NCBI GenBank assembly: GCA_035938175.1
Contig: DASZHD010000027.1
Coordinates: 86,358 to 150,357 of the forward strand
Origin: DASRDE01 sp035938175
Lineage (GTDB): Bacteria; Vulcanimicrobiota; Vulcanimicrobiia; Vulcanimicrobiales; Vulcanimicrobiaceae
Direction of reading: 5' to 3'
DNA length: 64,000 nucleotides
Shown here: piece after piece, positions 16,632 through 24,448 of the stretch
How positions within the stretch are numbered: the first letter of the stretch is position 1
Layout: every line of letters begins with the position of its first letter
Position numbers and translations under genes: made by a program
The notes under the pieces: model-generated
Seen by the model: only the letters and a program-made list of their open reading frames with translations
The model's database searches: none
What the model was told of the DNA's origin: nothing

Positions 16632-18212
16632 ATGGCCAGAAGTGAAAACGCCAGCGGAATTCCGCTCCAGCCGACCTACGATGCCGTAAACGGCACTGCG
16701 CACTATCCCGGAGAGCCCGGCGCGTTTCCGTTTCTGCGCGGCATCCGCCGCGACATGTACCGCGGGCGGCTCTGGACCATGCGGCAATACGCCGGCTTTG
16801 CGACGGCTGCCGAGTCGAACGCGCGCTACCGGTACCTGCTGGATCACGGCACCACGGGCCTTTCCGTGGCGTTCGACTTGCCGACGCAACTCGGCTACGA
16901 TTCCGACGCACCGCAGGCGCGCGGCGAGGTGGGAAAAGTCGGCGTCGCGATCGATAGCGTTTCGGACATGGAAACGCTGTTCGACGGCATTCCGCTCGAT
17001 CGCGTCACCGTTTCCATGACGATTAATGCTCCCGCTTCGATCATTCTCTCGATGCTGCTGGCCGTCGCGCGACGCCGGGGCATTCCGTTCGAAACGTTGG
17101 GCGGCACGATCCAAAACGACGTGCTCAAAGAATACGTCGCGCGCGGAACCTACATCTATCCGCCCGAACCGTCGATGCGTCTGGTAACCGACGTGATGTC
17201 CTATTGCGCGCAGGCCGTGCCGCAATGGAACACGATCTCCATCTCCGGCTACCATATTCGCGAAGCCGGATCGACCGCGCTTGAAGAGATCGCGTTCACG
17301 CTTTCAAACGGCAAAGCGTACCTGCGCGGCGCGCGGGACGCGGGGATCGATCTCGACACGATCGCGCCGCGCATTTCGTTCTTTTGGAACGCGCACAACG
17401 ATCTCTTCGAAGAAGTCGCGAAATTCCGGGCGGCGCGGTATTTGTGGGCGCACATCACGCGGGACGAATTCGGCTGCCGCGATCCGCGCTCGCACATGCT
17501 GCGGTTTCATACGCAGACTGCCGGTTCCACTCTCACCGCGCAGGAGCCCGACAACAACGTCGTGCGCGTCACACTGCAAGCGCTGGCGGCCGTGCTGGGC
17601 GGAACGCAATCGCTCCACACCAACGGCAAGGACGAAGCCCTTGCGCTGCCGACGGCAGATGCGGCGAAAGTCGCACTGCGCACGCAACAAATCATCGGTT
17701 ACGAAAGCGGCGTGGCCGACGTCGTCGATCCGCTCGCCGGATCGTACTACGTCGAGAGCCTTACCAACGAGCTGATCGAACGCGCGAAGGCACTCATTGC
17801 CGAAGTCGACTCCCTCGGCGGCAGCATCGCGGCGATCGAAAGCGGATGGATGCAGTCGCGCATCGCGGATTCGGCGTACTTGGCGCAGCAGGCCATCGAA
17901 AAGGGGGAGCAGGTGGTCGTCGGCGTCAACAAGTTCGGGGACGCGCACTCGAAACATCCGAATATTCCGCTGCAGCGCGTCGACGACTCGGTAGAACGCG
18001 ACCAGTGCGCGCGGCTGCACGAATACCGTAAACGGCGTGACGCGCGTCTCGTGCAGCAACGCTTGGACGACGTGCGTTCGGCGGCCGCGGGGCGAGAGAA
18101 TCTGATGCCGCGGTTCGTCGACGCGGTCGACGCCGGGGCAACGCTGGGAGAAGTCTGCAACGTGTTGCGCGACGTGTTCGGCGTATATCGCGCTCCCGAG
18201 GTGTTTGCATAG
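16632..18212 (+). CDS. Methylmalonyl-CoA mutase large-subunit catalytic domain
   Basis: 526 residues, matching stand-alone mutase catalytic chains that lack the B12-binding domain. Family motifs: FPFLRGIRRDMYRGRLWTMRQYAGF near 35, GLSVAFDLPTQLGYDSD near 75, SISGYHIREAGS near 203 and FRAARYLWA near 265, all in the TIM-barrel that binds the CoA ester. No DxHxxG cobalamin motif is present, so a separate small B12 subunit must be encoded elsewhere. The enzyme isomerises methylmalonyl-CoA and succinyl-CoA, or a related acyl-CoA pair. Stop overlaps the epimerase GTG by one base. A mutase for isobutyryl- or hydroxyisobutyryl-CoA is an alternative. Confidence 0.9.
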   Translation: MARSENASGIPLQPTYDAVNGTAHYPGEPGAFPFLRGIRRDMYRGRLWTMRQYAGFATAAESNARYRYLLDHGTTGLSVAFDLPTQLGYDSDAPQARGEVGKVGVAIDSVSDMETLFDGIPLDRVTVSMTINAPASIILSMLLAVARRRGIPFETLGGTIQNDVLKEYVARGTYIYPPEPSMRLVTDVMSYCAQAVPQWNTISISGYHIREAGSTALEEIAFTLSNGKAYLRGARDAGIDLDTIAPRISFFWNAHNDLFEEVAKFRAARYLWAHITRDEFGCRDPRSHMLRFHTQTAGSTLTAQEPDNNVVRVTLQALAAVLGGTQSLHTNGKDEALALPTADAAKVALRTQQIIGYESGVADVVDPLAGSYYVESLTNELIERAKALIAEVDSLGGSIAAIESGWMQSRIADSAYLAQQAIEKGEQVVVGVNKFGDAHSKHPNIPLQRVDDSVERDQCARLHEYRKRRDARLVQQRLDDVRSAAAGRENLMPRFVDAVDAGATLGEVCNVLRDVFGVYRAPEVFA

Positions 18213-18616
18213 TGCAGATCGATCACGTCGCGATCGTCGTCAAGGACTTGAATTCGACGCTCGATCTCTATACCAAGACGCTGGGTTTCGAACAGGTGTA
18301 CCGTGAAACCATCGCGGACCAGGGCGTGGAAGCGGTCGGATTGCGAGCGGGCGGCTCGATCATCGAATTGCTGCGGCCGCTGGACGAGCAGTCGCCGATT
18401 GCGAAATACCGCGGCGACGCCGACACGAAACTGCACCACACGGCGTACCGCGTGAGCGATATCGAAAGCGAGCTTGCGCGCTTGAAAAGCGCGGGCGTAC
18501 GCCTTATCGACGAGCAGCCGCGCAAAGGCGCTCACGGCAACCGCATCGCTTTTCTTCACCCGAAGAGCACGGGCGGAGTGTTGATCGAGCTTTGCCAGCC
18601 GTCCTCGTCATCCTGA
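18212..18616 (+). CDS. mce: Methylmalonyl-CoA epimerase (glyoxalase/VOC fold)
   Basis: 134 residues with two VOC beta-alpha-beta repeats. Metal ligands read as QIDHVAIVV (His), SIIELLRPL (Glu), KLHHTAYRV (His) and GVLIELCQP (Glu), the H/E/H/E pattern of methylmalonyl-CoA epimerase. It converts the carboxylase product to the isomer used by the mutase. GTG start overlaps the mutase stop (TAGTG). The last codons (PSSSS, TGA) fall in the first bases of composite repeat copy 2, so the natural C terminus may have been replaced by repeat sequence. Confidence 0.92.
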   Translation: MQIDHVAIVVKDLNSTLDLYTKTLGFEQVYRETIADQGVEAVGLRAGGSIIELLRPLDEQSPIAKYRGDADTKLHHTAYRVSDIESELARLKSAGVRLIDEQPRKGAHGNRIAFLHPKSTGGVLIELCQPSSSS

Positions 18617-18813
18617 GGTATCGAAGAACCCTGAGGAATCGAAGGGCACCTCTCCCCTCGTAACCATCTGAATTGAGCGCCTAGACATGGATGTGTGTTG
18701 AAGCGCTCAATTCAGTAGGCTAGCGTTTCGCACGGAGCGCGAAACGTCGGGCGCGGTTACGAGGGGAGAGGGGCCCTTCGATGCCTCAGGGTCCTTCGAT
18801 ACCTCAGGATGAC
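18607..18813. repeat. Composite palindromic repeat element, copy 2
   Basis: One GTCATCCTGAGGTATCGAAG-type unit at each end in inverted orientation, enclosing the same core as copy 1. Core arms are at 18648-18661 and 18759-18772, and the CTGAATTGAGCGC hairpin is conserved. Copies differ in loop bases (TGTGTTGAAG versus TGTCCGGTGAAG), so they are not recent identical duplicates. It fills the space between two convergent genes and supplies the epimerase stop codon; it could also act as a bidirectional terminator. Confidence 0.9.
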
Positions 18814-18819
18814 AACGCG

Positions 18820-21417
18820 CTACTCATACCGCAATGCTGCCGCCGGATCGATCCGGGCCGCGCGCAAAGCGGGCAATAGTGCGGCGACCAGCGCCGACGC
18901 GACGAGCAACACCGTCACGCTTAACAACACGAGCGGATCGACGGGCTTCACCTGATACAACTGATCCACAATCGCGCGACCCGCGGCCGCAGCCAACACC
19001 AAGCCGATCGCAACGCCCGCTGCAATCAACACCGCGATTCCGCCGAGCACGTTGCGCACGACGGCAACGGCGCTGGACCCAACCGCCATGCGGATGCCGA
19101 ATTCTTGAAACCGCTGTGAAACGGAATAGCTCACGACTGCGAAGATGCCGGCGATTGCCAGGCATAGCGCGATTGCCGCAAGCACAGTAAGCAACGCTGC
19201 GGACAGACGCGCACCGCTTGCCTCTTCGCCCAGGCGCTGCGCGATCGACTCGACCGGCGGCGGCTCCGCGGCCGGATCGAGTGAGGCGAAGGCGCCTTCG
19301 ATCTTGCTGCGCATTGCCGCCGAGTCCGGAGCCGCGACGATTGCCGTGATCCACGGCGTTACGGCCTGATCCAGCGGAAGATAAACCGTCGGTTGCGCGA
19401 CTGCAGTGGGACCATCGCGGTCGTCGCTCACTTGCCCCACGATCGTGCGCCAAACCGGGGGTCCGGGTTGATTCGGTACAGCGATTTGAATTCGCGTTCC
19501 GAGGGGATTGCTTCGGGCACGCAACAGACGCGAGAACGCACCATTCACAATCGCCACCGGAGCGGCAGAACTCGTATCGCCCGCTGCAAATATCCGCCCG
19601 CGTTCCAGTGAAATGCCCAGCGTGTCGAAGTACGCCGGCGACACGGAGGCGAGCGCCGCGATGGCGTTGCCGTTCGATGGCTGACCGGAAATCCGCAAAC
19701 TCATCTGAATGCTCGCATTGCTCGTCGGATAATTCGAACCGAGTGCCACGCGCGGTCCGGCGATCGCCGTCAACGCCGAATCGAGGCGGTGCAGCAGCGC
19801 ACGTTTCGCGTCGATCGTCGGGAAACGGCGGGCGGGTATCGCGTAAATATCCGTCACCAAAAGTCCCGAGGTGCGAATTCCCAAATCTGCGTGCGTCAAG
19901 CCGTAGAAACTGCGGATCGCAAGTCCTGATGACGTAACCAGTGCCAGCGCAAGCGCAAGTTCGGCGACGACGAGCACCGATTGAAACCCTTTGCCTGCCG
20001 CGCGGCTGCCCGAGCGTCCCGCGGCCTTAATTGCCCGCAGCGGCGCAGAAAACGCGAGTATCCACGCCGGCGCGGATCCCGCCACGACGGTGGCGAGCCC
20101 GACAATGGCAATTGCATACGCGACGATTGGAAGATCGATCCGGATCGAACCGAGGCGCGGTATTTGGGCGGCAGCCAGCCCCGCAAAGACGCGCAGCGCG
20201 GCGAACGCGATGGCCAGTCCGACGGCTCCGCCGAGCACCGCCAATACGCCCGACTCGGTGAGCAATTGCGAAGCGATGCGTTTGCGCGACGCACCCAGCG
20301 CCAAACGTAACGACAGCTCGTGCGTTCTGGCATTGGACTGCGTCAACAGCAAACCCGCGATGTTCGCGCACATGATTAAAAATACGCCGGCTGCGGCAGC
20401 ATAAGCGGCCCAAAGGGCGGCCGGCGAGATCGCGCCGACCAGTGCATCGCGCAGCGGCCTGATCGACCAAACCCAGTCGCGATAGTAGCGCGGGTAGCGG
20501 CGGCGCAGCTGGTCCAGCACGCGCTGCATGTCGGCGCGTGCAGACTGCGGAGTGAAGCCCGCTTTTATCGATCCGATCGCCGAGAGGTCGCGCGCGCCAC
20601 GGCGGCTCAGGGGGCTGTTCTGAGGGAAAAGTGTCCACACGTCGGCGTTGAAGAAACTGCCGAGCTCCGGCGCCGGGGATTCAAAACCGGGCGGCGCGAC
20701 GCCGATTATTTGGTACGACGTGCCGTCGAGCAAAACGCGGCGTCCGACGACGTTCGGGTTTCCCGCAAACGTCGACCGCCACAACCGATCGGATATGACG
20801 ATGGCATCCGGATTCTGCGATCGCGCGTCGCCTGACGAGAAGAAGCGGCCCGCTTGCGAACGCGTGCCCAGAACGTCGAAAAACGCGTACGTGACGTCGG
20901 AAACGTTCAGCGAGCGCGGCTTTCCGAAACCCGTCAACGTCTTGCCGTCCTCCATGAACCCGGCGACGTTCCGCAGCGCAACGCTGCGCTGTTGCAGGTC
21001 GATAACGTCCGGGAGCGACATGGCCAGAAAACCAGAGGTCGAATGCACGTCGCTCAACGCAAAGTTCAGAACGCGATCCGCATTCGGATACGGCAGCGGA
21101 GCCAGAAGAATCGCGTCGAGTACGCTGAACACGCCGACGTTCGCGCCGATGCCAAGCGCGAACGTGATGACGATCACGACCGCCATCAGCTTCGTCTTGC
21201 GCAGCCGCCGCAGGGCGTTGCCGACGTCACGCGCGAGGTTTTCGGCGCGCATGCTCAAGCCGGTTGTGATGATGTCCGCAAGCAGTCGCAGCAGAAAGGC
21301 CGCGCCGGTGCCTTCGGTGCGCCGGCGCAATTCAAAATCGTTGACGATTTGCGTGCGGTAGTTTTTCCGGAAATCACCCGGATAAGCCAGGCAAGCGGCA
21401 TATAACAGGCCGTGCAT
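18820..21417 (-). CDS. ADOP-type duplicated ABC permease (MacB/FtsX)
   Basis: 865 residues. The start at 21417 (MHGLLYAACLAYPGDFRKNY) follows the PadR stop by one base. The N-terminal motif YPGDFR and helical domain, TM1 near residue 90 (LMAVVIVITFALGIGANVGVFSVLD), a MacB-like periplasmic domain, three TM helices, then a second MacB/FtsX half (SVLVVAELALALALVT; VRNVLGGIAVLIAAGV) match acidobacterial duplicated orphan permeases. It ends in PAAALRYE, the common family tail. Function: export of drugs, lipids or signals using a separate ATPase, probably the one at 21837 in the same operon. Stop abuts repeat copy 2. Confidence 0.88.
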   Translation of the reverse strand: MHGLLYAACLAYPGDFRKNYRTQIVNDFELRRRTEGTGAAFLLRLLADIITTGLSMRAENLARDVGNALRRLRKTKLMAVVIVITFALGIGANVGVFSVLDAILLAPLPYPNADRVLNFALSDVHSTSGFLAMSLPDVIDLQQRSVALRNVAGFMEDGKTLTGFGKPRSLNVSDVTYAFFDVLGTRSQAGRFFSSGDARSQNPDAIVISDRLWRSTFAGNPNVVGRRVLLDGTSYQIIGVAPPGFESPAPELGSFFNADVWTLFPQNSPLSRRGARDLSAIGSIKAGFTPQSARADMQRVLDQLRRRYPRYYRDWVWSIRPLRDALVGAISPAALWAAYAAAAGVFLIMCANIAGLLLTQSNARTHELSLRLALGASRKRIASQLLTESGVLAVLGGAVGLAIAFAALRVFAGLAAAQIPRLGSIRIDLPIVAYAIAIVGLATVVAGSAPAWILAFSAPLRAIKAAGRSGSRAAGKGFQSVLVVAELALALALVTSSGLAIRSFYGLTHADLGIRTSGLLVTDIYAIPARRFPTIDAKRALLHRLDSALTAIAGPRVALGSNYPTSNASIQMSLRISGQPSNGNAIAALASVSPAYFDTLGISLERGRIFAAGDTSSAAPVAIVNGAFSRLLRARSNPLGTRIQIAVPNQPGPPVWRTIVGQVSDDRDGPTAVAQPTVYLPLDQAVTPWITAIVAAPDSAAMRSKIEGAFASLDPAAEPPPVESIAQRLGEEASGARLSAALLTVLAAIALCLAIAGIFAVVSYSVSQRFQEFGIRMAVGSSAVAVVRNVLGGIAVLIAAGVAIGLVLAAAAGRAIVDQLYQVKPVDPLVLLSVTVLLVASALVAALLPALRAARIDPAAALRYE

Positions 21418-21418
21418 T

Positions 21419-21760
21419 TCAAATGGCCCCGGCGGGGAGAAAATTGCAGTTCCGCGCCATGCGCACCATGTCGGCCAAGCGCGACGCTTCGGCTTGCGCC
21501 ACACGCCGGCCGCGCGGCGTCAAACGGTAACAGCGGCGGCGGGGATCGTCATCGTGATCGATTTCGGCAATCCAGCCGTCCGAGAGCATTTGGCGGATGA
21601 TGGGATACAGCGTGCCCGGCGTCAGACGAACGGCTCCGCCGGTCTGCGTTTCGACGGCTTTGGCTATCGCGTAACCGTGGTGTTCGCCATCCGCCAAAGC
21701 GAGGAGCACGTAAAAAACGCGCGGACTCAAGGGCAAGACGTCTCGAAAATCGGCCGGCAT
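21419..21760 (-). CDS. PadR-family transcriptional regulator
   Basis: 113 residues. Winged-helix PadR core: SPRVFYVLLALADGEHHGYAI, then LTPGTLYPIIRQMLSDGWI and the wing RRRCYRLTPRGRRVAQAEA, followed by a short dimer helix. The start at 21760 is chosen because GGAGAG lies six bases upstream (an ATG 12 bases earlier has no such site). It couples to the permease gene. PadR proteins repress by sensing small ligands. Direct repeats upstream (21782-21805) are possible operators. Confidence 0.88.
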   Translation of the reverse strand: MPADFRDVLPLSPRVFYVLLALADGEHHGYAIAKAVETQTGGAVRLTPGTLYPIIRQMLSDGWIAEIDHDDDPRRRCYRLTPRGRRVAQAEASRLADMVRMARNCNFLPAGAI

Positions 21761-21780
21761 GGCGCTCTCCATCGATCTCG

Positions 21781-21805
21781 GATATATCGAATATCAATAT
21801 ATCGA
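21781..21805 (-). promoter_or_regulatory. Candidate PadR operator: direct repeats upstream of PadR
   Basis: ATATATCGA occurs at 21782-21790 and again at 21797-21805, 15 bases apart, in the gap between the ABC ATPase stop and the PadR start. The AT-rich region stands out from the GC-rich surroundings. Spacing of 15 bases is less usual than one helical turn; assignment is inference. Confidence 0.35.
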
Positions 21806-21836
21806 AGATCGACGCTTTTGGCAAGCCGCCGCGCCC

Positions 21837-22526
21837 TTACAAAGCGGCCGCTGCGACCTTTTCTTGGACGAGCTGACCGTCCAAAAGACCGATCGTGCGT
21901 TTCGCCTGCTTCGCGAAGCGAAAATCGTGCGTTACCATGACGATCGTCGAACCGTATTCGTGCAGCTCGGCCAGCAATTCCATCACCGCTTCGCCGTTGT
22001 GCGTATCCAAATTTCCTGTCGGCTCGTCTGCGAGCAAGATCGACGGGTCGCCGGCTAAGGCGCGTGCCACAGCGACGCGCTGCTGTTCGCCTCCGGAGAG
22101 CTGCATCGGGTAGTGCTTGGCGCGGTGCGACATATGCACGCGTTCCAGCACCTCGGCAACGCGCGACTTACGCTCGCCCTTGGTCATCCCGCGGTAGACC
22201 AGCGGCAGCTCCACGTTCTCGTAGATCGAAAGATCGCCGATCAGGTTGAAGTTTTGAAAGATGAACCCGATTTCGCGGTTCCGTATCGAAGCGCGCTCGC
22301 TCGAACTGAGCTTTTCGATGGCTCTGCCGTTCAGCCGGTACTTCCCGGATGTCGGCGTGTCGAGTAAACCGAGTATCGAAAGAAGCGTCGATTTACCGCA
22401 GCCGGAGGGGCCTTCGATTGCCACGTATTCACCGCGGTCGATTTGCAGCGTGATGCCGCGCAGCGCTCGCGTTTCTACTTCTTCCGTGAAATAACTTTTG
22501 CCGAGATCTACCAGTTCGACGAGCAT
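21837..22526 (-). CDS. MacB/LolD-type ABC transporter ATPase
   Basis: 229 residues. Walker A GPSGCGKST near residue 40, Q-loop in IGFIFQNFNLI, signature LSGGEQQRVAVARAL near 141, Walker B ILLADEPTGNLD and H-loop VTHDFRFA. The LolD/MacB subgroup is marked by the PTGNLD and the LIGDLSIYENVELPL stretch. Ten bases separate it from the adaptor gene. It is the natural ATPase for both the MacA-like adaptor and the ADOP permease in this operon. Confidence 0.93.
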   Translation of the reverse strand: MLVELVDLGKSYFTEEVETRALRGITLQIDRGEYVAIEGPSGCGKSTLLSILGLLDTPTSGKYRLNGRAIEKLSSSERASIRNREIGFIFQNFNLIGDLSIYENVELPLVYRGMTKGERKSRVAEVLERVHMSHRAKHYPMQLSGGEQQRVAVARALAGDPSILLADEPTGNLDTHNGEAVMELLAELHEYGSTIVMVTHDFRFAKQAKRTIGLLDGQLVQEKVAAAAL

Positions 22527-22535
22527 TGGAGCCTC

Positions 22536-23828
22536 CTAATGAAGTGTCAACTGCGGCTTATCGAGATAGTTGGACATATCCGAGACGATGACCACGTCGC
22601 CCGGCGCCAGACCGGACAAGACTTGCACGCGATCGGCAGAACCCTGCCCCAGGCGGACGCGTACGCGCACGGCGCGCTTTCCGCCATCCACGACCTTGAA
22701 GAGATCGAGCGACTGCGAATCCGAAGAGCCGGCGGGTCTGGCGATGGATACCGCGTTTGGTATTGCGGCGATTTCGACCGTGCCGTCGACGTTCGCATCC
22801 GGGCGCGCTCCGGGCGGCAGCGTCCCCGCAAAGGATACGTCTACGGCGACCGTTCCGTTTTGCGCAGCCGGCGCGATGTGCGATACTCGCCCCGTGATGA
22901 TGCCGTTACCCGTGTCGATGCGCGTACGCATGCCGGGGATGACTGCGTGCACGTCGCCTTCCGCGACCTGCAACACCGCTTTGAGAAAATGCGTATCGGC
23001 GATGCGCGCGATCTCGGCACCCTGACTCACGACCATCCCGGGATCGACGTCGACGGATTGAACGATACCGCCGCTTGCAGCGCGCACGGTGAGTGCGTCC
23101 ACTTCAGAAGCGGCCGCCTGGAGCTGAGCCGCGGCTTGATCCACCTGCGCCTGCGCCGCAGCGACCTTCGCATTGCCGTCGGCAGCGGCGACGCCCACCT
23201 GCGCGCGGCTGGTGCGCAGATCGTTGACGCTCGTCCTGGCTTTGATTTCGGCTTGCCGGTAGGCGATATCCGAAACCAACCCTTTTCCGTGCAGCGACTC
23301 CAGCGACTCCGCTTGCAGCGCATCTTGCTGCATCTGCGCCGTGGCATCCGCGTATGCGCTTTGCTGCGTGAGTTGCGCGGCCTGCGCTTGTTGTTTTGCG
23401 CTCGCGAGATCCGCTTGCGCTACTTGCAACTGCGATCGTGCCGTGGTTACGGCCGCCTCGAGCGTCGGATTTTGCATTTGCGCCAGGACACTGCCCACTT
23501 CCACGACGCTGCCGGGCTTGACGCCGATCTGGTTGATGACTCCGGCCTGCGTCGCGCTTGCAACCCGTACGCGCTCGGGGGCGAATGCCCCCTGAGCGCT
23601 TACGGCGCGCAGCAACGTTCCGCGCTGCGCGGTGTCGGTGACGAGCGTCGATGTATCGACTACGGTGGAGGTACTCCCGCCACGCGACAACGACGAAACC
23701 GCCCACACAAGCAATGCGACGAGCGCGATCGCACCCGCGATTGCGTACAGGCCTTTGGGCGCCATGCGCCTGCGTTCGCGCACCACGTCCATTGCCGGCA
23801 CACGATCGCTGACGGCTTTGGGTCGCAT
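22536..23828 (-). CDS. MacA/HlyD-type periplasmic adaptor of an efflux system
   Basis: 430 residues. One N-terminal TM helix (GLYAIAGAIALVALLVWAVSSL), then a barrel-sandwich lipoyl half (GVINQIGVKPGSVVEVGSVLAQM), a coiled-coil hairpin rich in Ala/Gln (residues about 130-230), the second lipoyl half (GIVQSVDVDPGMVVSQGAEI), a beta-barrel and a membrane-proximal domain (VQVLSGLAPGDVVIV). This is the membrane fusion protein layout. It starts three bases after the PadR stop at 23832 and precedes the ABC ATPase. It should bridge the inner-membrane permease to the outer envelope. Confidence 0.92.
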   Translation of the reverse strand: MRPKAVSDRVPAMDVVRERRRMAPKGLYAIAGAIALVALLVWAVSSLSRGGSTSTVVDTSTLVTDTAQRGTLLRAVSAQGAFAPERVRVASATQAGVINQIGVKPGSVVEVGSVLAQMQNPTLEAAVTTARSQLQVAQADLASAKQQAQAAQLTQQSAYADATAQMQQDALQAESLESLHGKGLVSDIAYRQAEIKARTSVNDLRTSRAQVGVAAADGNAKVAAAQAQVDQAAAQLQAAASEVDALTVRAASGGIVQSVDVDPGMVVSQGAEIARIADTHFLKAVLQVAEGDVHAVIPGMRTRIDTGNGIITGRVSHIAPAAQNGTVAVDVSFAGTLPPGARPDANVDGTVEIAAIPNAVSIARPAGSSDSQSLDLFKVVDGGKRAVRVRVRLGQGSADRVQVLSGLAPGDVVIVSDMSNYLDKPQLTLH

Positions 23829-23831
23829 TCG

Positions 23832-24185
23832 TTACGCCATCACCGGTAGAAGACGGCGGGAGCGCGCGAGATCCACGAGCTCCGCTAAGCGTGCAGCTTC
23901 GGCTTGCGCTATTCGCCGGCCCCACGGCGTCAGGCGATAGTAACGCCGTCCCATTGCGTCTTCATCGTCACGTTCAATCTCGACGATCCATCCATCGGTG
24001 CACAGCTGCTTCAGTTGGCGGTAAAGCGTTCCCGAACCAAGCCGGATCTGGCCACGCGTGGAAGTCGCCACTTCTTTGGTGATGCTGTAACCGTGGCGTT
24101 CTCCGTCCGCGAGCGCGAGCAGAATGTGAAACGCGCTTTGCGTAAGTGGGAGCAATTCGGACGCATCTCGACGGCGGTTGAGCAT
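23832..24185 (-). CDS. PadR-family transcriptional regulator heading the efflux operon
   Basis: 117 residues from ATG at 24185 (a TTG six bases earlier is the alternative; AGGA lies seven bases before the ATG). PadR motifs: TQSAFHILLALADGERHGYSI, GSGTLYRQLKQLCTDGWIVEI, and wing GRRYYRLTPWGRRIAQAEAARL. A strong promoter and a perfect 15-bp inverted repeat lie upstream (24234-24291), suggesting autorepression of the operon encoding this protein, adaptor, ATPase, second PadR and permease. Confidence 0.88.
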   Translation of the reverse strand: MLNRRRDASELLPLTQSAFHILLALADGERHGYSITKEVATSTRGQIRLGSGTLYRQLKQLCTDGWIVEIERDDEDAMGRRYYRLTPWGRRIAQAEAARLAELVDLARSRRLLPVMA

Positions 24186-24233
24186 CGGCAATTCCTAAAG
24201 CGGTTCGAAAGCGCGATCGCAAGGGGACAGAAC

Positions 24234-24283
24234 TATGTCCACTTGCGACATATCGTGCTTAGACTATATCGCAAGTGGACATA
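24234..24283. promoter_or_regulatory. Palindromic operator overlapping the PadR-efflux promoter
   Basis: A perfect 15-bp inverted repeat, TATGTCCACTTGCGA (24234-24248) and TCGCAAGTGGACATA (24269-24283), straddles the -10 region of the promoter at 24263-24291. Within each arm region lies ATGT-N9-ACAT (24235-24251), similar in form to the ATGT...ACAT operators of LmrR/PadR proteins. Position over the -10 and spacer implies repression. Confidence 0.7.
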
Positions 24284-24291
24284 TTGGTCAA
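24263..24291 (-). promoter_or_regulatory. Promoter of PadR-adaptor-ATPase operon
   Basis: On the minus strand, TTGACC (24291-24286) and TATAGT (24268-24263) are separated by exactly 17 bases, a good sigma-70 promoter. The predicted transcription start lies inside the palindromic operator, about 70 bases before the PadR start. Confidence 0.7.
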
Positions 24292-24301
24292 GAACCCCGG
24301 G

Positions 24302-24425
24302 CTCGTCATCGTGAGGTATTGCTTGTCATCGTGAGGTATCGAACGACCCCGAGGCATCGAGGGGAATTTTTGAAACGGGCTAAGGCCCTTCGATTCCTCA
24401 GGGTCGTTCGATACCTCACGATGAC
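24302..24425. repeat. Short palindromic repeat element, copy without core
   Basis: A perfect 25-bp inverted repeat: GTCATCGTGAGGTATCGAAC... at 24325-24349 and its complement at 24401-24425, with a related single unit at 24305. The units are the GAGG-TATCGAA/GGCATCGA family of the other copies, but the spacer (AATTTTTGAAACGGGCTAAG and flanks) lacks the 124-base core. It separates the permease stop (24449) from the promoter at 24291 and could terminate transcription. Confidence 0.85.
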
Positions 24426-24448
24426 GAGTGATGCTCACCATGAAACTG

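Noticed and set aside
16224..17255. Minus-strand frame of 343 codons
   Set aside because: It overlaps the mutase and has the Arg-rich composition of a GC-rich shadow; no motif is found.
22443..23849. Plus-strand frame of 468 codons
   Set aside because: Lies across the adaptor and ATPase genes; Arg/His rich with no domain, a shadow of the minus-strand adaptor.
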